Assembly: GCA_947471745.1 (NCBI GenBank)
Contig: CANJKZ010000068.1
Span: forward strand, 4,169,501-4,233,500
Reading direction: 5' to 3'
DNA: 64,000 nucleotides
Source of the DNA: Closterium sp. Naga37s-1
Taxonomy: Eukaryota > Streptophyta > Zygnematophyceae > Desmidiales > Closteriaceae
The stretch's first letter is position 1, and each line of letters starts with the position of its first letter. The notes under the pieces were generated by a model, which was not told the origin of the DNA, made no database searches, and saw only the letters and a program-made list of their open reading frames with translations. Positions 50,332 to 60,130 of the stretch are shown piece by piece. The translations under genes and the position numbers were made by a program.

Positions 50332-51809
50332 TGTGAAAGTTTAGCAAGAAGAGGGTTGCACTAGCAAGAATGAGGATACAAATAGCAAACCCTAGAAGGG
50401 TTGTACTCGCTATAGAGCACCCCACTACAAGCTAGAGCATAATATTCTGACACACCCCCATAGCCAAAGTGGGGTGTAATCAGCAGAGCAAGCAAAGCAG
50501 TACAAGCTCAGGGTGGATCACAATGTCACCACACATTCTGAGCACAAGTTCAAGAAGCAATAGTTTAAAGTTCACAATTATGAGCAAAGCTAGTGGTAGT
50601 CACAACGGGCAAGTGAGGAGGAGGAAAGAGACTATGAGAGGAGAGGAGGTAGTGGGCGGCAGCTGAAGCTGCTGGCACACGGCGCAACTGGAGCAACTGG
50701 CACACGGGCAACTGGAGCAACTGGCACACTGGCAACTGGAGCAACTGGCACACGGGCTACTGGAGTAACTGGCTTCGCGGCTAAAAGTAGCGGCAGACGA
50801 GCAACGGACTCACGGGCGACTGGAGCAACGGGCTCACGGGCGACTGGCGCAACGGGCTCACGGGCGACTGGCGCAACGGTCTCACGGGCGACTGGAGCTG
50901 CTGGCTTCACGGCGGCCACCCCCTTCAACCTCCCCAAACTATCCCACTCCCCCTGACACACACCCGCTGTTACACCGCTAGCTCCACTCCCCCTTCACCC
51001 CCCCTTAGTACCACTCCAACGGCTCCAACAAGTCCACCCCCCCTCAGCGGCAGCTGCAGCACAGGGAGACGGAGGAGGAGGAGGAGCAGGGAACGGCACA
51101 CAGTGGCTTCACCCCCATACCCCTCACCCCCAAACCCTAATTCAGGAGAACGGGCTGTAGGAGGGGTGGGGCGCCAGTAGAAGCACGGGGGACAGCGGGG
51201 AGGGCAGGGGCAGCGAGGAAAGGGCCGCCCACGGGCCTGGCACAGCCGCCCGAACCGCGCGCAGGCGGCCCGAGCCGCGCGCGGGCCTGGCGCAGCCCGT
51301 ACGGGCCGCGTCCGGGACTGGCGCAGCCCTTACGGGCCGCGCGCAGCCTGTACGGGCCGCGCGCAGGCCACGACGGGCGACGGGGGGCGACGCGCGGGTC
51401 CCCGTCGCCCGTCGCAGCGCCTCCCGAGGGCGACGCGCCGAGTGACGAGGCAGAAGCCCGCCGCGCGCCTCGGGGCGCACAGCGGGCAGAGAACCGCCGC
51501 GCGCCACGGGGCGCACGGCGGGCAGAAAACCGCCGCGCGCCTCGGGGCCCACGGCGGGAAGAAAAACTGCCGCACGCCACGGGGCGTGCGGCACAGAGGG
51601 TAGCAGTGGAAGTTGCAGCGAAAGCAACGAGGTGGTGATCCCACCCACAGGATCGATCCAAGGGGATCGACCTGCTCTGATAGCATGTGAAAGTTTAAAA
51701 GGAAGAAGAGGGTTGCACTAGCAAGAATGAGGATACAAATAGCAAACCCTAGAAGGGTTGTACTCGCTATAGAGCACCCCACTACAGGCTAGAGCATAAT
51801 ATTCTGACA
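50332..51809 (-). mobile_element. Small non-autonomous LTR element 3
   Basis: LTRs 50332-50452 and 51686-51809 (one 3-base gap and two or three changes), target duplication CTATC (50327-50331, 51810-51814). On minus: primer site TGCTATCAGAGCAGG, polypurine CTATGGGGTG-like. The interior has tandem GGGCAACTGGAGCAACT-type units (50680-50900) and the 31-bp GTACGG repeats (51235-51370). No protein. It sits between gag and pol of gypsy 2. Confidence 0.9.
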
Positions 51810-51814
51810 CTATC

Positions 51815-54800
51815 GACCAGAACCGGACGAATAACGTGGGTGAACACGTGGACTACCCTGTGCTGGTGGTAGGGAAGGTTAACGGTTATAAAATAAAAAT
51901 ATTCGTTGACGGTGGGGCGAGCCACAGTCTCGTCAACCTTGCAACGGCCAAAAAAATTGGGGTGAAGCTGACTAGGTGCCTGCCGGAGATTGACGCAAGG
52001 CTGGTGGACGGGACACCACTGGCCATCCGAGATGAGGCGCGAAAAAATCGGATACAGTGTGGCGACAAATTCGGGTTTGGCATGAAGATGTTGGCGACGA
52101 CAATGGACGGCTGCGATGTGCTACTGGGAAGAGATTGGCTGCAGCGGTTCAATCCGACGATCGACTGGACGACTGGGGCGTGCGTCGTGCGAGGATACGG
52201 AGGGAAGACGACGCTTCCGAAATGGACGGAGCCGGAGCCGGTGACGACACGTGTCAACGCGGTCAACATGGCGCGAGCGATGAACAGCGGAGCTCAAGCC
52301 TTCTTGGTGCACCTGTACGAGGTGACAGCTTCCGAGAAAATCGCGGACATCGATACCCTCTGCGCAGCAGTCCCCGAGGAATTGGCGAGCATTATTCGGA
52401 GGTATCCCGAAATTTTCGCGGACGACCTCCCGGACGGCTTGCCCCCCCAACGACCTGAGGATCATCGGATCCAGCTGGAGCCCGGCGCGCAACCTACTGT
52501 TCGGACACAGTGGCGGCTCAGCCAACCGGAGCTCGCCGAGTTGCGGGCCCAGCTGGATTACCTGCTCGCCAAGGGATTTATCCGGGCAAGCACGTCGCCG
52601 TATGCAGCACCGATACTGTTCACACCGAAGAAGGACGGGGGCCTACGCATGTGCATTGATTATCGGGCGCTGAATCGGGTCACAATAAAATCGCGTTACC
52701 CGATCCCGCGAACCGACGATCTGCTGGATCAACTTCGCGGAGCCCGGTATTTCTCGAAAATCGACCTGCGAGGAGGCTACCACCAAATTCGCGTGTTCGC
52801 CGACGACTGTCCGAAAACAGCTTTTCGCACACGCTACGGCAGTTACGAGTTTACGGTGATGCCGTTCGGACTGACAAACGCGCCCTCAACATTCCAGCTC
52901 ACAATGAACGGAATTTTCCGGGACATGCTGGACAAGAAGGTCATCGTGTATCTGGACGACATCCTGGTGTACAGCGCGATAAAAGAGGACCATCTGCGGG
53001 ATTTAGAGGAGGTGTTCCGGCGTTTACAGGGGCATCGGCTGATTACGAAGGGGTCTAAGTGCGAGTTTCTGAAGCCGGAACTGGAATTTCTGGGGCATGT
53101 GGTTTCTGGCGAGGGAATCAAAATCGACCCGCGTAAAGTGGATGCCATCGTTAAGTGGAAGCCGCCTACTAATATCCCTGAGTTGCAAAGTTTTCTGGGG
53201 TTTGTTAACTACGTTCGCCGTTTTGTACCTAATATGGCAGGGATAACCAAGCCGCTGACCGACCTGCTGCACCACGACAGTGATTTCAGGTGGGGGGAGA
53301 GGGAGCAGTCCGCCTTCGACGCCCTCAAAAACATTTTGGGTTCGCCCCCGGTACTCCGCCTCGCCGACCCATCTCGACCGTTCGAAGTCGTCACGGACGC
53401 CAGCGATTTCGCCGTCGGCGCCGTCCTGCTACAGGACTTCGGCCAAGGGCTGCAACCCATCGCCTACGAGTCACGCAAGATGCAGCCACCCGAGCGCAAC
53501 TACCCAGTCCACGACAAAGAGATGCTGGCCATCGTCCACGCATTTCGTACCTGGCACTGCTATCTCACGGGAGCCGACGTGACAATTCGGACCGACCACA
53601 AATCACTACAGTACATGCGCACGCAACCGACACTCAACCCGCGACAAATCCGGTGGTTGGACTTTCTCGAGTCCAATTTTCGGTACATCATCACGTACAA
53701 GAAAGGCGCCAACAACATCGCCGACGCCCTCACCAGGCCATCCATGCAAAACGCGGCGGTACTAATCGCCCACACCAACCCGATGCTGACGGGACTATTC
53801 ACCCACGGCTACAAGATCGACAGGTTTTTTCGGAACCCGCAACAACAGGCCGCCACACCGCACGGCAAGTACTACCTAAAAGCCGGTACGAACCGGATTT
53901 GGGTACCAGCATACCGACCTTTACGGGAGCTGCTGACGCAGGAGGTTCACGACTCCAACCTTTACGGGCATTTCGGCACCGACAAAACACTGAAGCTGCT
54001 GCAGCGGAATTATTACTGGCCGGACATGCACACCGATGTGCAGCGCTACGTGTCAACTTGCCCGACCTGCCAAGCAATGAAGTCGTCGCGACAAAGGCCA
54101 GCCGGACTGCTGCAACCCCTCGCGCCACCCGAACGGCCGTGGCAACAGGTGACGATGGATTTCGTGACGGGGCTCCCAGCTGGCACGAGTGGCAACGACT
54201 CGGTAATGGTCGTCGTCGATCGCCTAACGAAAATGGCGCATTTCGCCCCATGCCGAACGACGATCACAGCCGAAGATACAGCCAAACTGTTCATCTCCAC
54301 CGTCGTACGCTTACACGGGTTACCTTCGGCGATCATCAGCGATCGTGACCCGAAATTTACGTCGAAGTTCTGGCAGGAGACGTGGGCACAGTACGGTACC
54401 CGCCTGCAGTTTTCGTCGTCATACCACCCGCAAACCGACGGACAGACGGAACGGACAAATCAGACCATGGAGCAACTGATTCGCACCAACTGCCCCGACA
54501 TTCGCAAATGGGAGGATTCACTGCCGATGCTGGAATTCGCATACAACAACGCCCCGTCGGCCACGACTAAACAATCACCCTTCTTCCTGAATTACGGGAT
54601 AGACCCTGTGGTACCCTCTTCAACGACTGTGGAAAATCCGGTACCAAAATCGCAGCAGTTTGTCACGGAGCTGCAGACCGCCCGCACGAAAGCAGCTGAT
54701 TTCATTCGTAGGGCTATTACCACGGCCAGTCGCCAGGCGGAGAAACATCGACGGAATTTACCCTTCCGCGCAGGGAAGGTTTTGCTCCTGGACACCAAGA

Positions 54801-55219
54801 ATCTCAGGCTGCCGCAGCCCGCGAAACTACGGCCCCGATACGTAGGACCATTTCGTATCATCCAGATGGTGACACCTGTCACCGCGAAGCTGCTGCTGCC
54901 CGACGACTGGAAAATACATGACGCATTCCACGTCAGCCTGTTGCGTCATTACGAACAGCCGCAGTCGCCAGCTGTTGCTCGGCCAACCATCACGCCGACC
55001 ACACGCCCCGTGGCAGAGCCCACGCTGGAACCTTGGAAGATTCTCAACCATCGCGTGGACGTGACTGCCACCGGCCACTCAGTGAAATTCCTGCTTCGCT
55101 GGAAAGAACGCACGAGCGAGGACGACACGTATGTCGCCGCTGACTCGCTACTGGGACATCCGGTTGTGGATGCTTACCTGGCCCGCCGAGGTGTCTCGGA
55201 TATTCACCACCTTTCTTAA
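51815..55219 (+). CDS. Gypsy 2 pol: protease, RT, RNase H, integrase, chromodomain
   Basis: About 1130 codons, open. Protease [56 protein letters not shown]; RNase [17 protein letters not shown]; integrase zinc region [11 protein letters not shown] ... CPTCQAMK, core [34 protein letters not shown]-terminal chromodomain-like [19 protein letters not shown]. After removal of element 3 the frame reaches back to 50200 and overlaps gag. It seems intact. Confidence 0.92.
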   Translation, partial: DQNRTNNVGEHVDYPVLVVGKVNGYKIKIFVDGGASHSLVNLATAKKIGVKLTRCLPEIDARLVDGTPLAIRDEARKNRIQCGDKFGFGMKMLATTMDGCDVLLGRDWLQRFNPTIDWTTGACVVRGYGGKTTLPKWTEPEPVTTRVNAVNMARAMNSGAQAFLVHLYEVTASEKIADIDTLCAAVPEELASIIRRYPEIFADDLPDGLPPQRPEDHRIQLEPGAQPTVRTQWRLSQPELAELRAQLDYLLAKGFIRASTSPYAAPILFTPKKDGGLRMCIDYRALNRVTIKSRYPIPRTDDLLDQLRGARYFSKIDLRGGYHQIRVFADDCPKTAFRTRYGSYEFTVMPFGLTNAPSTFQLTMNGIFRDMLDKKVIVYLDDILVYSAIKEDHLRDLEEVFRRLQGHRLITKGSKCEFLKPELEFLGHVVSGEGIKIDPRKVDAIVKWKPPTNIPELQSFLGFVNYVRRFVPNMAGITKPLTDLLHHDSDFRWGEREQSAFDALKNILGSPPVLRLADPSRPFEVVTDASDFAVGAVLLQDFGQGLQPIAYESRKMQPPERNYPVHDKEMLAIVHAFRTWHCYLTGADVTIRTDHKSLQYMRTQPTLNPRQIRWLDFLESNFRYIITYKKGANNIADALTRPSMQNAAVLIAHTNPMLTGLFTHGYKIDRFFRNPQQQAATPHGKYYLKAGTNRIWVPAYRPLRELLTQEVHDSNLYGHFGTDKTLKLLQRNYYWPDMHTDVQRYVSTCPTCQAMKSSRQRPAGLLQPLAPPERPWQQVTMDFVTGLPAGTSGNDSVMVVVDRLTKMAHFAPCRTTITAEDTAKLFISTVVRLHGLPSAIISDRDPKFTSKFWQETWAQYGTRLQFSSSYHPQTDGQTERTNQTMEQLIRTNCPDIRKWEDSLPMLEFAYNNAPSATTKQSPFFLNYGIDPVVPSSTTVENPVPKSQQFVTELQTARTKAADFIRRAITTASRQAEKHRRNLPFRAGKVLLLDTKNLRLPQPAKLRPRYVGPFRIIQMVTPVTAKLLLPDDWKIHDAFHVSLLRHYEQPQSPAVARPTITPTTRPVAEPTLEPWKILNHRVDVTATGHSVKFLLRWKERTSEDDTYVAADSLLGHPVVDAYLARRGVSDIHHLS

Positions 55220-55231
55220 GGGGAGGGGTAG

Positions 55232-55510
55232 TGTAAGGAATTTTTCGGATTCCTTACTGGGTCACACTGTACGCGTACAACCCCGACTTTCGGAAAACCA
55301 GGCTCGGTCCGCCGACCTCGCCTTCCGAGCCACTACCGCGTCGCCTTCGGGTTTCCCAACCCCGAACCTGCACCCAACCATCTCGCGACCCCGCGACCTC
55401 GGCCTAGCTAGCTTCGCTATATTAGTCCTAGGCCTCGTTGTGTTCTCAGACGTTGTAATCACTTCCGTATTATTGAGTTCTGCGCACTCTTCCTTTCACA
55501 ACTCATAACA
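55232..55510 (+). repeat. 3' LTR of gypsy 2
   Basis: 279 bp; differs from the 5' LTR at a few positions, for example GGAATTTTTC against GGATTTTTTC and GTCCGCCGAC against GTCCGTCGAC. Confidence 0.92.
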
Positions 55511-55651
55511 GGATTCGTCTGGAAAGCTAGACAAGGTTACAGTTTTCGTCTGACAATCAGACAAGGAGCCAGGACCCGGTCTTGACATCCGACGGGTCAT
55601 TTTACTAAAGTTAGCCCTGGCTGTGGTGCGAAGTACGTGTGCGCTGGCATG

Positions 55652-55724
55652 GGCCAGGTTCACGTTCGATGAACCTGGCCTGGCCAACAAGGCGTGGAAG
55701 GCGTCATGCCACTCCTTGTTGGCC
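55652..55724. repeat. Two adjacent perfect hairpins
   Basis: GGCCAGGTTCA (55652-55662) pairs with TGAACCTGGCC (55670-55680); GGCCAACAAGG (55682-55692) pairs with CCTTGTTGGCC (55714-55724). They lie in Tigger-element sequence on the far side of the nested hAT/gypsy 2 block from the hairpins at 48096-48222. Confidence 0.85.
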
Positions 55725-55801
55725 GTTTCACGCGCAAAGCATGCACAGTTTCGAACGTTCTCGACTCAGGTGAATTCGCCATTGAGAATGCTTCGATTTG
55801 G

Positions 55802-57394
55802 TACCGTATTACCCCGGATAGAAGCGCACCTGCGCTTATAATAAAGCAGAGTTTTTTAGGGGGGTGCGCTTCTAATTGAGTAATTTTTATAAGCGCATGC
55901 GCTTATATAATGACATATACGAATTTATAAATTGAAGACACCAAATTGTTGTCAGAATGTCATTGTTCTCTAGCCTGCGCACAGCCTGCGCGCGGCCCGT
56001 ACGGGCTGCGCCAGGCCCGCGCGCGGCCCGTACGGGCTGCGCCAGGCCCGCGCGCGGCTCGGGCCGCCTGCGCGCGGTTCGGGCGGCTGTGCCAGGCCCG
56101 TGGGCGGCCCGTTCTTCGCTGCCCCTGCGCTGCCCGCTGTCCCCCGTGCTTCTGATGGCGCCCCACCCCTGCTGCTGCCCGTTCTCCTGAATTAGGGTTT
56201 GGGGGTGGGGGGTATGGGGGTGCAGCTTCTGTGTGCCGTCCCCTGCTCCTCCTCCTCCTCCGTCTCCCAGTGCTGCAGCTGCCGCTGAGGGGGGTGGACC
56301 TGTTGGAGCCGTCGGAGTGGTACTAAGGGGGGTGAAGGGGGAGTGGAGCTAGGGGTGAAGCAGGGGATGTGTGTCAGGGGGAGTGGGACTGTTTGGGGAG
56401 GTTGAACTGAGGTTGCCGTCGTGTCGCCAGCAGCACCTGTAGTCCGGGGAGTTGCTCCGGTAGCCCAGTCGCAGCCAGCTGTGCCAGTCGCCCGTGGGTC
56501 CCTTGCTCGTCTGCCGCTACTTTTAGCCGCGGAGCCAGTTACTCCAGTAGTCCGGAGCGTTGTTCCGGTAGCCGCTGTGCCAGTGTGACTCCTGTTGCCC
56601 GTGTGTCTGCAGCTTCAGCCGTCGCCTCCTATCTCCTCTCCTCTCACTCTCGCCTCCTCCTCCTCACTTGCCCTCTGCGATAGCCTCTAGCTTTGCTCAT
56701 AATTGTGAACTTTAAACTATTGCTTCTTGTACTTGTGCTCAGAATGTGTGGTGACATTGTGATCCACCCTGAGCTTGTTCTGCTTTACTTGCTCTGCTGA
56801 TTACACCCCACTTTGGCTATGGGGGTGTGTCAGAATGTCATTGTTCTCTAGCCTGCAGTGGGGTACTCTATAGCGAGTACAACCCTTTAGGGTTTCCTAT
56901 ATGTATCCTGCTGCTTTCTGGTGAACCCCCTCTTCTTCTTTTGCCTAAACTTCTCTTGCCTAGCTAGGACTTACCTAGCTATGGCTCCTAACTCTACCTA
57001 CTATTTTCACAATTGTATGTTTCACTCTTGCCATTTCAACCGAGTCGAAAATTTTCGCCTCACAATGCAGAATCTCCTGCAAGCGATTCTTCTCCAGCAC
57101 ACAGGGGCCAAGATGCAACACTTTGCAGTCATGCCAGCACATCCTGACTGGACTCGCAGCCAGTCAGGTCTTCGAGAGTCAAACTCAGCGAAAATGAGAT
57201 TGTACTCGCTTCAAAATTGAAACTCGCTACCGTTTCGAACAGAATTTTTTATTTAAAGTTGTACATGCGCTTATAATAAGTAACGTTTTCACAGGGGTGC
57301 GCTTATAATTGAGGATCGGCCATAAGCGCATTGCTCCAGATAGAAGCGCATGCGCTTATAATAGGCCTGCGCTTCTATCCGGGGTGATACGGTA
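55802..57394. mobile_element. MITE 2 (same family as MITE 1), containing small LTR element 4
   Basis: Left end TACCGTATTACCCCGGATAG and right end (complement) TACCGTATCACCCCGGATAG; TA target. The interior aligns with MITE 1 along its length (CACTCTTGCCATTTCAACCG, CAGCACACAGGGGCCAAGAT, CCAGTCAGGTCTTCGAGAGT). It carries the same 18-base palindrome at 55889. Net length about 525 bp. Confidence 0.88.
55950..57011 (+). mobile_element. Small non-autonomous LTR element 4, 5' LTR truncated
   Basis: Target duplication ATTGT (55945-55949, 57012-57016). The 3' LTR is 56828-57011 (184 bp). Only the first 29-30 bases of the 5' LTR remain before it joins internal GC-rich repeat at CCTGCGC, so the rest of the LTR and primer site were deleted, probably at short homology. 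Confidence 0.85.
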
Positions 57395-57530
57395 TATTTA
57401 AAAACAAAATTCATTTTTGATATAACATAAACGCCGTCGCTTATAATTCTACTATATTATAAGCCCACCCCCTAAAAAAAACATGTTTTATTAGTGCCCC
57501 CCATGGGGGTATATCCGGGGTATGACGGTA

Positions 57531-57623
57531 CCTTACCACTCAGCTCAGAGATATGAAATTTTTTGAAAGTGTGAAACACTTTCTAAAAATGTATATTTTG
57601 AAAGCGCAGCTGACTGTAGTGAA
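57531..57623. other. Short flank between Tigger-like element and hAT MITE
   Basis: 93 bases of AT-rich sequence without a gene; ends with the target octamer GTAGTGAA. Confidence 0.5.
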
Positions 57624-58233
57624 CAGGCCCTCAAAAGTCAGACTTTTTTCTCTGATTTGGACTTTTTTCTCTGATATTTCATATTTTTTTTCTTGTGTAC
57701 TCTGATAAAATCAGACTTTTTTGGGCCTCAACTCTGTACTTTTCAGACTTTTTTAAAGGCTAACTCTGAGAGTTCAGAGTATTCTGAGAGTGTACTCTGA
57801 TAATTCAGAGTACAAACGCGTCCTTGACTGGTGATTCGGACTTCGGGTCACAGCAGATTCGCACTGATACAGCAAATCCGAGTCTTACAGCACTAGATTT
57901 TCGCCCAATCATAGGAAAATCGCTTTGACACAACAGATTTGCGCTGTCAGAGTACAACAATCTTCGACCAATCACAACAAAATCGCCCTGACATTGCAGA
58001 TTCGCCCTGACACATATATTTGCCCTGTCAGAGCATGTTTCGATAGGAGATGAATGAAACATTGAATACAGTTCCGATGAAACATTGAATACATTGATTT
58101 TGAATGATCAGACTTTTGTTTTAAGACACTCTGAAATTTCAGCCTTTTTTCTATACCAAGTCTGAGATTTTCAGACTAAAACTGTGTACTAGTCTGACGA
58201 ATCAAACAGGCCAAAAACGAATCTGAGGGCCTG
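57624..58233. mobile_element. hAT-type MITE
   Basis: 610 bp between exact 8-base target duplications GTAGTGAA (57616-57623, 58234-58241), with terminal inverted repeats CAGGCCCTCA and TGAGGGCCTG. No coding capacity. The interior is packed with TCAGACTTTTTT and CTCTGA motifs in both orientations. Confidence 0.9.
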
Positions 58234-58241
58234 GTAGTGAA

Positions 58242-58777
58242 GCAAGGCAACTGCAAATGCATATTCCCGAGTACATAACGAGGGTTGGAGGCCATTTGGC
58301 CTCCACCCACGTCTTCATTTCTGAACTTTACAGTTCCGCTTCCCCCCCCACCCGCCCCTAGTTGATCTCTATGTAATGTTTTAGTTGGACGAGAATGATG
58401 TAATTACCCAATTGAAATGAAGCACGTTGCCTTGCAAGAAACAGAAAGCAAGCTTTCTCAATTTAACACGTGTGAGTGCGTGCGTGCGTGTTATTTCGGT
58501 ATTACGGTATAGTTATTTTTTGATGTACCCGTAGTCTTTGAGTTTGTGGCAAAAATACTCCAATGCACATTCCCCAGTGCCACATGTCTTCACGGTACCA
58601 ACCCACTGTTCACAGACCAGTTCTCTCAATGTCAGTAGGTACCAGCAGCAGAGCAGAGTTGATTGAAGTACCTAGAGACAACTAGTAGAATGACAACGAG
58701 TGCACTAAAGATTACCGGTAAGTGAACCCTCAACCCGAGACTAGAAGCTTTGACATGGAGTTCTCCTCCATTGCTTC
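58242..58777 (-). other. 3' region of PTPA
   Basis: No coding frame. Probably 3' UTR and flank of the PTPA gene on the minus strand. A small palindrome, GGAGGCCATTTGGCCTCC, lies at 58286-58303. Confidence 0.45.
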
Positions 58778-60130
58778 TCAAACTCTTGATGTCACACCTG
58801 ATACAGTTTCACCTGATTCTTGCACAGCAGCTTCTGTTTCAGCAGCTTCTGTTACACCTGCTCCGGCTACAGGTGTTTCCGCTACAGGCGATCCAGCTAC
58901 ATCCGTACTTCTTACAGATGTCCCTGCTACAGCCGCTCCTGTTACAGCTGCGCCTGTTACCCCTGCGGCTGCTCCAACCGCTCCAGACTCACCCCTCCTT
59001 GCTGCTCCCTCTCCTCCTGCCATTCTCCTCCTCTCACCAGCCGTCTCTGGCCAAGGAATGATGGACCCAAACAAGAAGTGCTGCATTATAGGCACCTTCT
59101 CCAGCACTTCCGCTCTGTACATTTTAAGCATTCCGCTGTTCACCTTGTTCCAATTCGGTACACCGCTTATGTCGTTGATCATGGGCGAGTGCTCCGCTAA
59201 AGGCCCCTTCTTCACCTTCTTAACGAACACCACGCTGGAAAAATACAGATACTCCTCTGCGAAATTCTCCAGAATGTCCGGATTAAGGATCGACTTAGGA
59301 CGGAGGTATTTATGACCAATTAGTTGCGAGGAGCCGAAGATGAAAGGCAGGAAGTGGTAGTCGTCTAAGCCCCACACCCCGTGCGACCCGGCGGGTTCCA
59401 GCCAGTACGTCAGCTGCAGCTTCCGCATTAAGGCGAGGTATTTAACAATCACGCGGGAAACTAACGCTTGATAGTCGTCAGGGACTAGGAGGCCGAGCCG
59501 CACTAAGCACATCAGCCACGCCGCGAAATTCGTCTCGTGACCCGTGCCGAAATCTATCCTGGTCCAGTTGCCGAAGCTGTCAGCTAGGTACGGAAAGGTC
59601 TCCCCCACAGCTGCTTTGAGATTCTCGGGGAAGATCATATCAGCCACGAGGTTCGGGCCCCGTTCCTGTAACCGGTCCTGCCAGGTTCGGTAAGAAGGGT
59701 TACCGTACCGAAGCAAGGTCTCGCTTGGCGGAATTTCGTCAACCCATGAAATCAGCGTCTCGAGGAAAGCGACAATCTTCTCGCACGTCGGCGACACGTG
59801 GCACGGATCCGAAATCTTCTTCCCTTGAATCGACTCGCTCAGCCCTACGATGAAACCTAGAAACCACCTCCCGGATTCCCCCTCCAGAAACGACTGAGTA
59901 TCCCCGGTAGAAGCAATCCGTTTTTGGGGAATACAAAACCGATACGGCGGATCCAGTACTGGAACAAAAAGGGCCTTGGGCAACGGAACGAGGTTGCCAG
60001 GAACCCGCTGGTTCGGCGCGCTTCCTGGCTGCTGCGGAGGCCCTGCAAAGGCCCAAGGCGCGACGCCGCCGGGAATATCTGGTAGATTAGGAGGAGGGCC
60101 GAACCCGCCACTATATCCTCCGGGATTCAT
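58778..60130 (-). CDS. PTPA: Serine/threonine phosphatase 2A activator (PTPA), intronless
   Basis: 450 residues from ATG 60130 (MNPGGYSGGF); longer non-ATG frame upstream rejected. After a Gly/Pro-rich N-terminus (about 1-60) the conserved domain runs about 80-375: RIASTGDTQSFL, SFGNWTRIDFGTGHETNFAAWL, YWLEPAGSHGVWGLDDYHFLPFIFGSSQL, HSPMINDISGVPNWNKVNSGMLKMY, then EVLEKVPIMQHFLFGSIIPW. The last 75 residues are an Ala/Val/Thr-rich extension. PTPA is a peptidyl-prolyl isomerase-like factor that activates and loads metal into PP2A catalytic subunits in cytosol and nucleus (family knowledge). No stop or frameshift; it appears functional. Confidence 0.93.
   Translation of the reverse strand: MNPGGYSGGFGPPPNLPDIPGGVAPWAFAGPPQQPGSAPNQRVPGNLVPLPKALFVPVLDPPYRFCIPQKRIASTGDTQSFLEGESGRWFLGFIVGLSESIQGKKISDPCHVSPTCEKIVAFLETLISWVDEIPPSETLLRYGNPSYRTWQDRLQERGPNLVADMIFPENLKAAVGETFPYLADSFGNWTRIDFGTGHETNFAAWLMCLVRLGLLVPDDYQALVSRVIVKYLALMRKLQLTYWLEPAGSHGVWGLDDYHFLPFIFGSSQLIGHKYLRPKSILNPDILENFAEEYLYFSSVVFVKKVKKGPLAEHSPMINDISGVPNWNKVNSGMLKMYRAEVLEKVPIMQHFLFGSIIPWPETAGERRRMAGGEGAARRGESGAVGAAAGVTGAAVTGAAVAGTSVRSTDVAGSPVAETPVAGAGVTEAAETEAAVQESGETVSGVTSRV

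Larger units (their letters stand above)
48635..55510 (+). mobile_element. Ty3/gypsy chromodomain retrotransposon 2
   Basis: LTRs of 279 bp at 48635-48913 and 55232-55510 (a handful of differences), target duplication GGATT (48630-48634, 55511-55515), primer site TTGGTATCAGAGCC at 48915, polypurine AAGGGGAGGGGTAG before the 3' LTR. Gag and pol are intact except for a small LTR element inserted between them (50332-51809). Confidence 0.92.
48258..55619. mobile_element. Probable hAT-like MITE, containing gypsy 2
   Basis: Left end CAGGGCTCACTTTATCAG (48258) and right end complement CAGGGCTAACTTTAGTAA (to 55619) share the first 14 bases but one. Flanking octamers GCTATGAT and GCTGTGGT agree at six of eight. 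Net length without gypsy 2 is about 480 bp, rich in GTCTGA/TCAGAC motifs as in the hAT MITE at 57624. Confidence 0.5.
37523..57530 (-). mobile_element. Tigger/pogo-like DNA transposon of about 20 kb, heavily nested
   Basis: Perfect terminal inverted repeats of 21 bases, starting TACCGTCATACCCCGGATAT, at 37523 and (complement) ending 57530; TA is the probable target duplication. The transposase gene is on the minus strand (47992 to 45962, tail at 37843). Copia 3 plus a small LTR element, a probable hAT MITE carrying gypsy 2, and MITE 2 account for most of the length. Alternative: the two termini belong to different copies; the transposase between them and the matching repeats argue for one element. 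Confidence 0.75.

Noticed and set aside
58722..59315. Thr/Ala-rich plus-strand frame
   Set aside because: Antisense shadow of the PTPA C-terminal extension.
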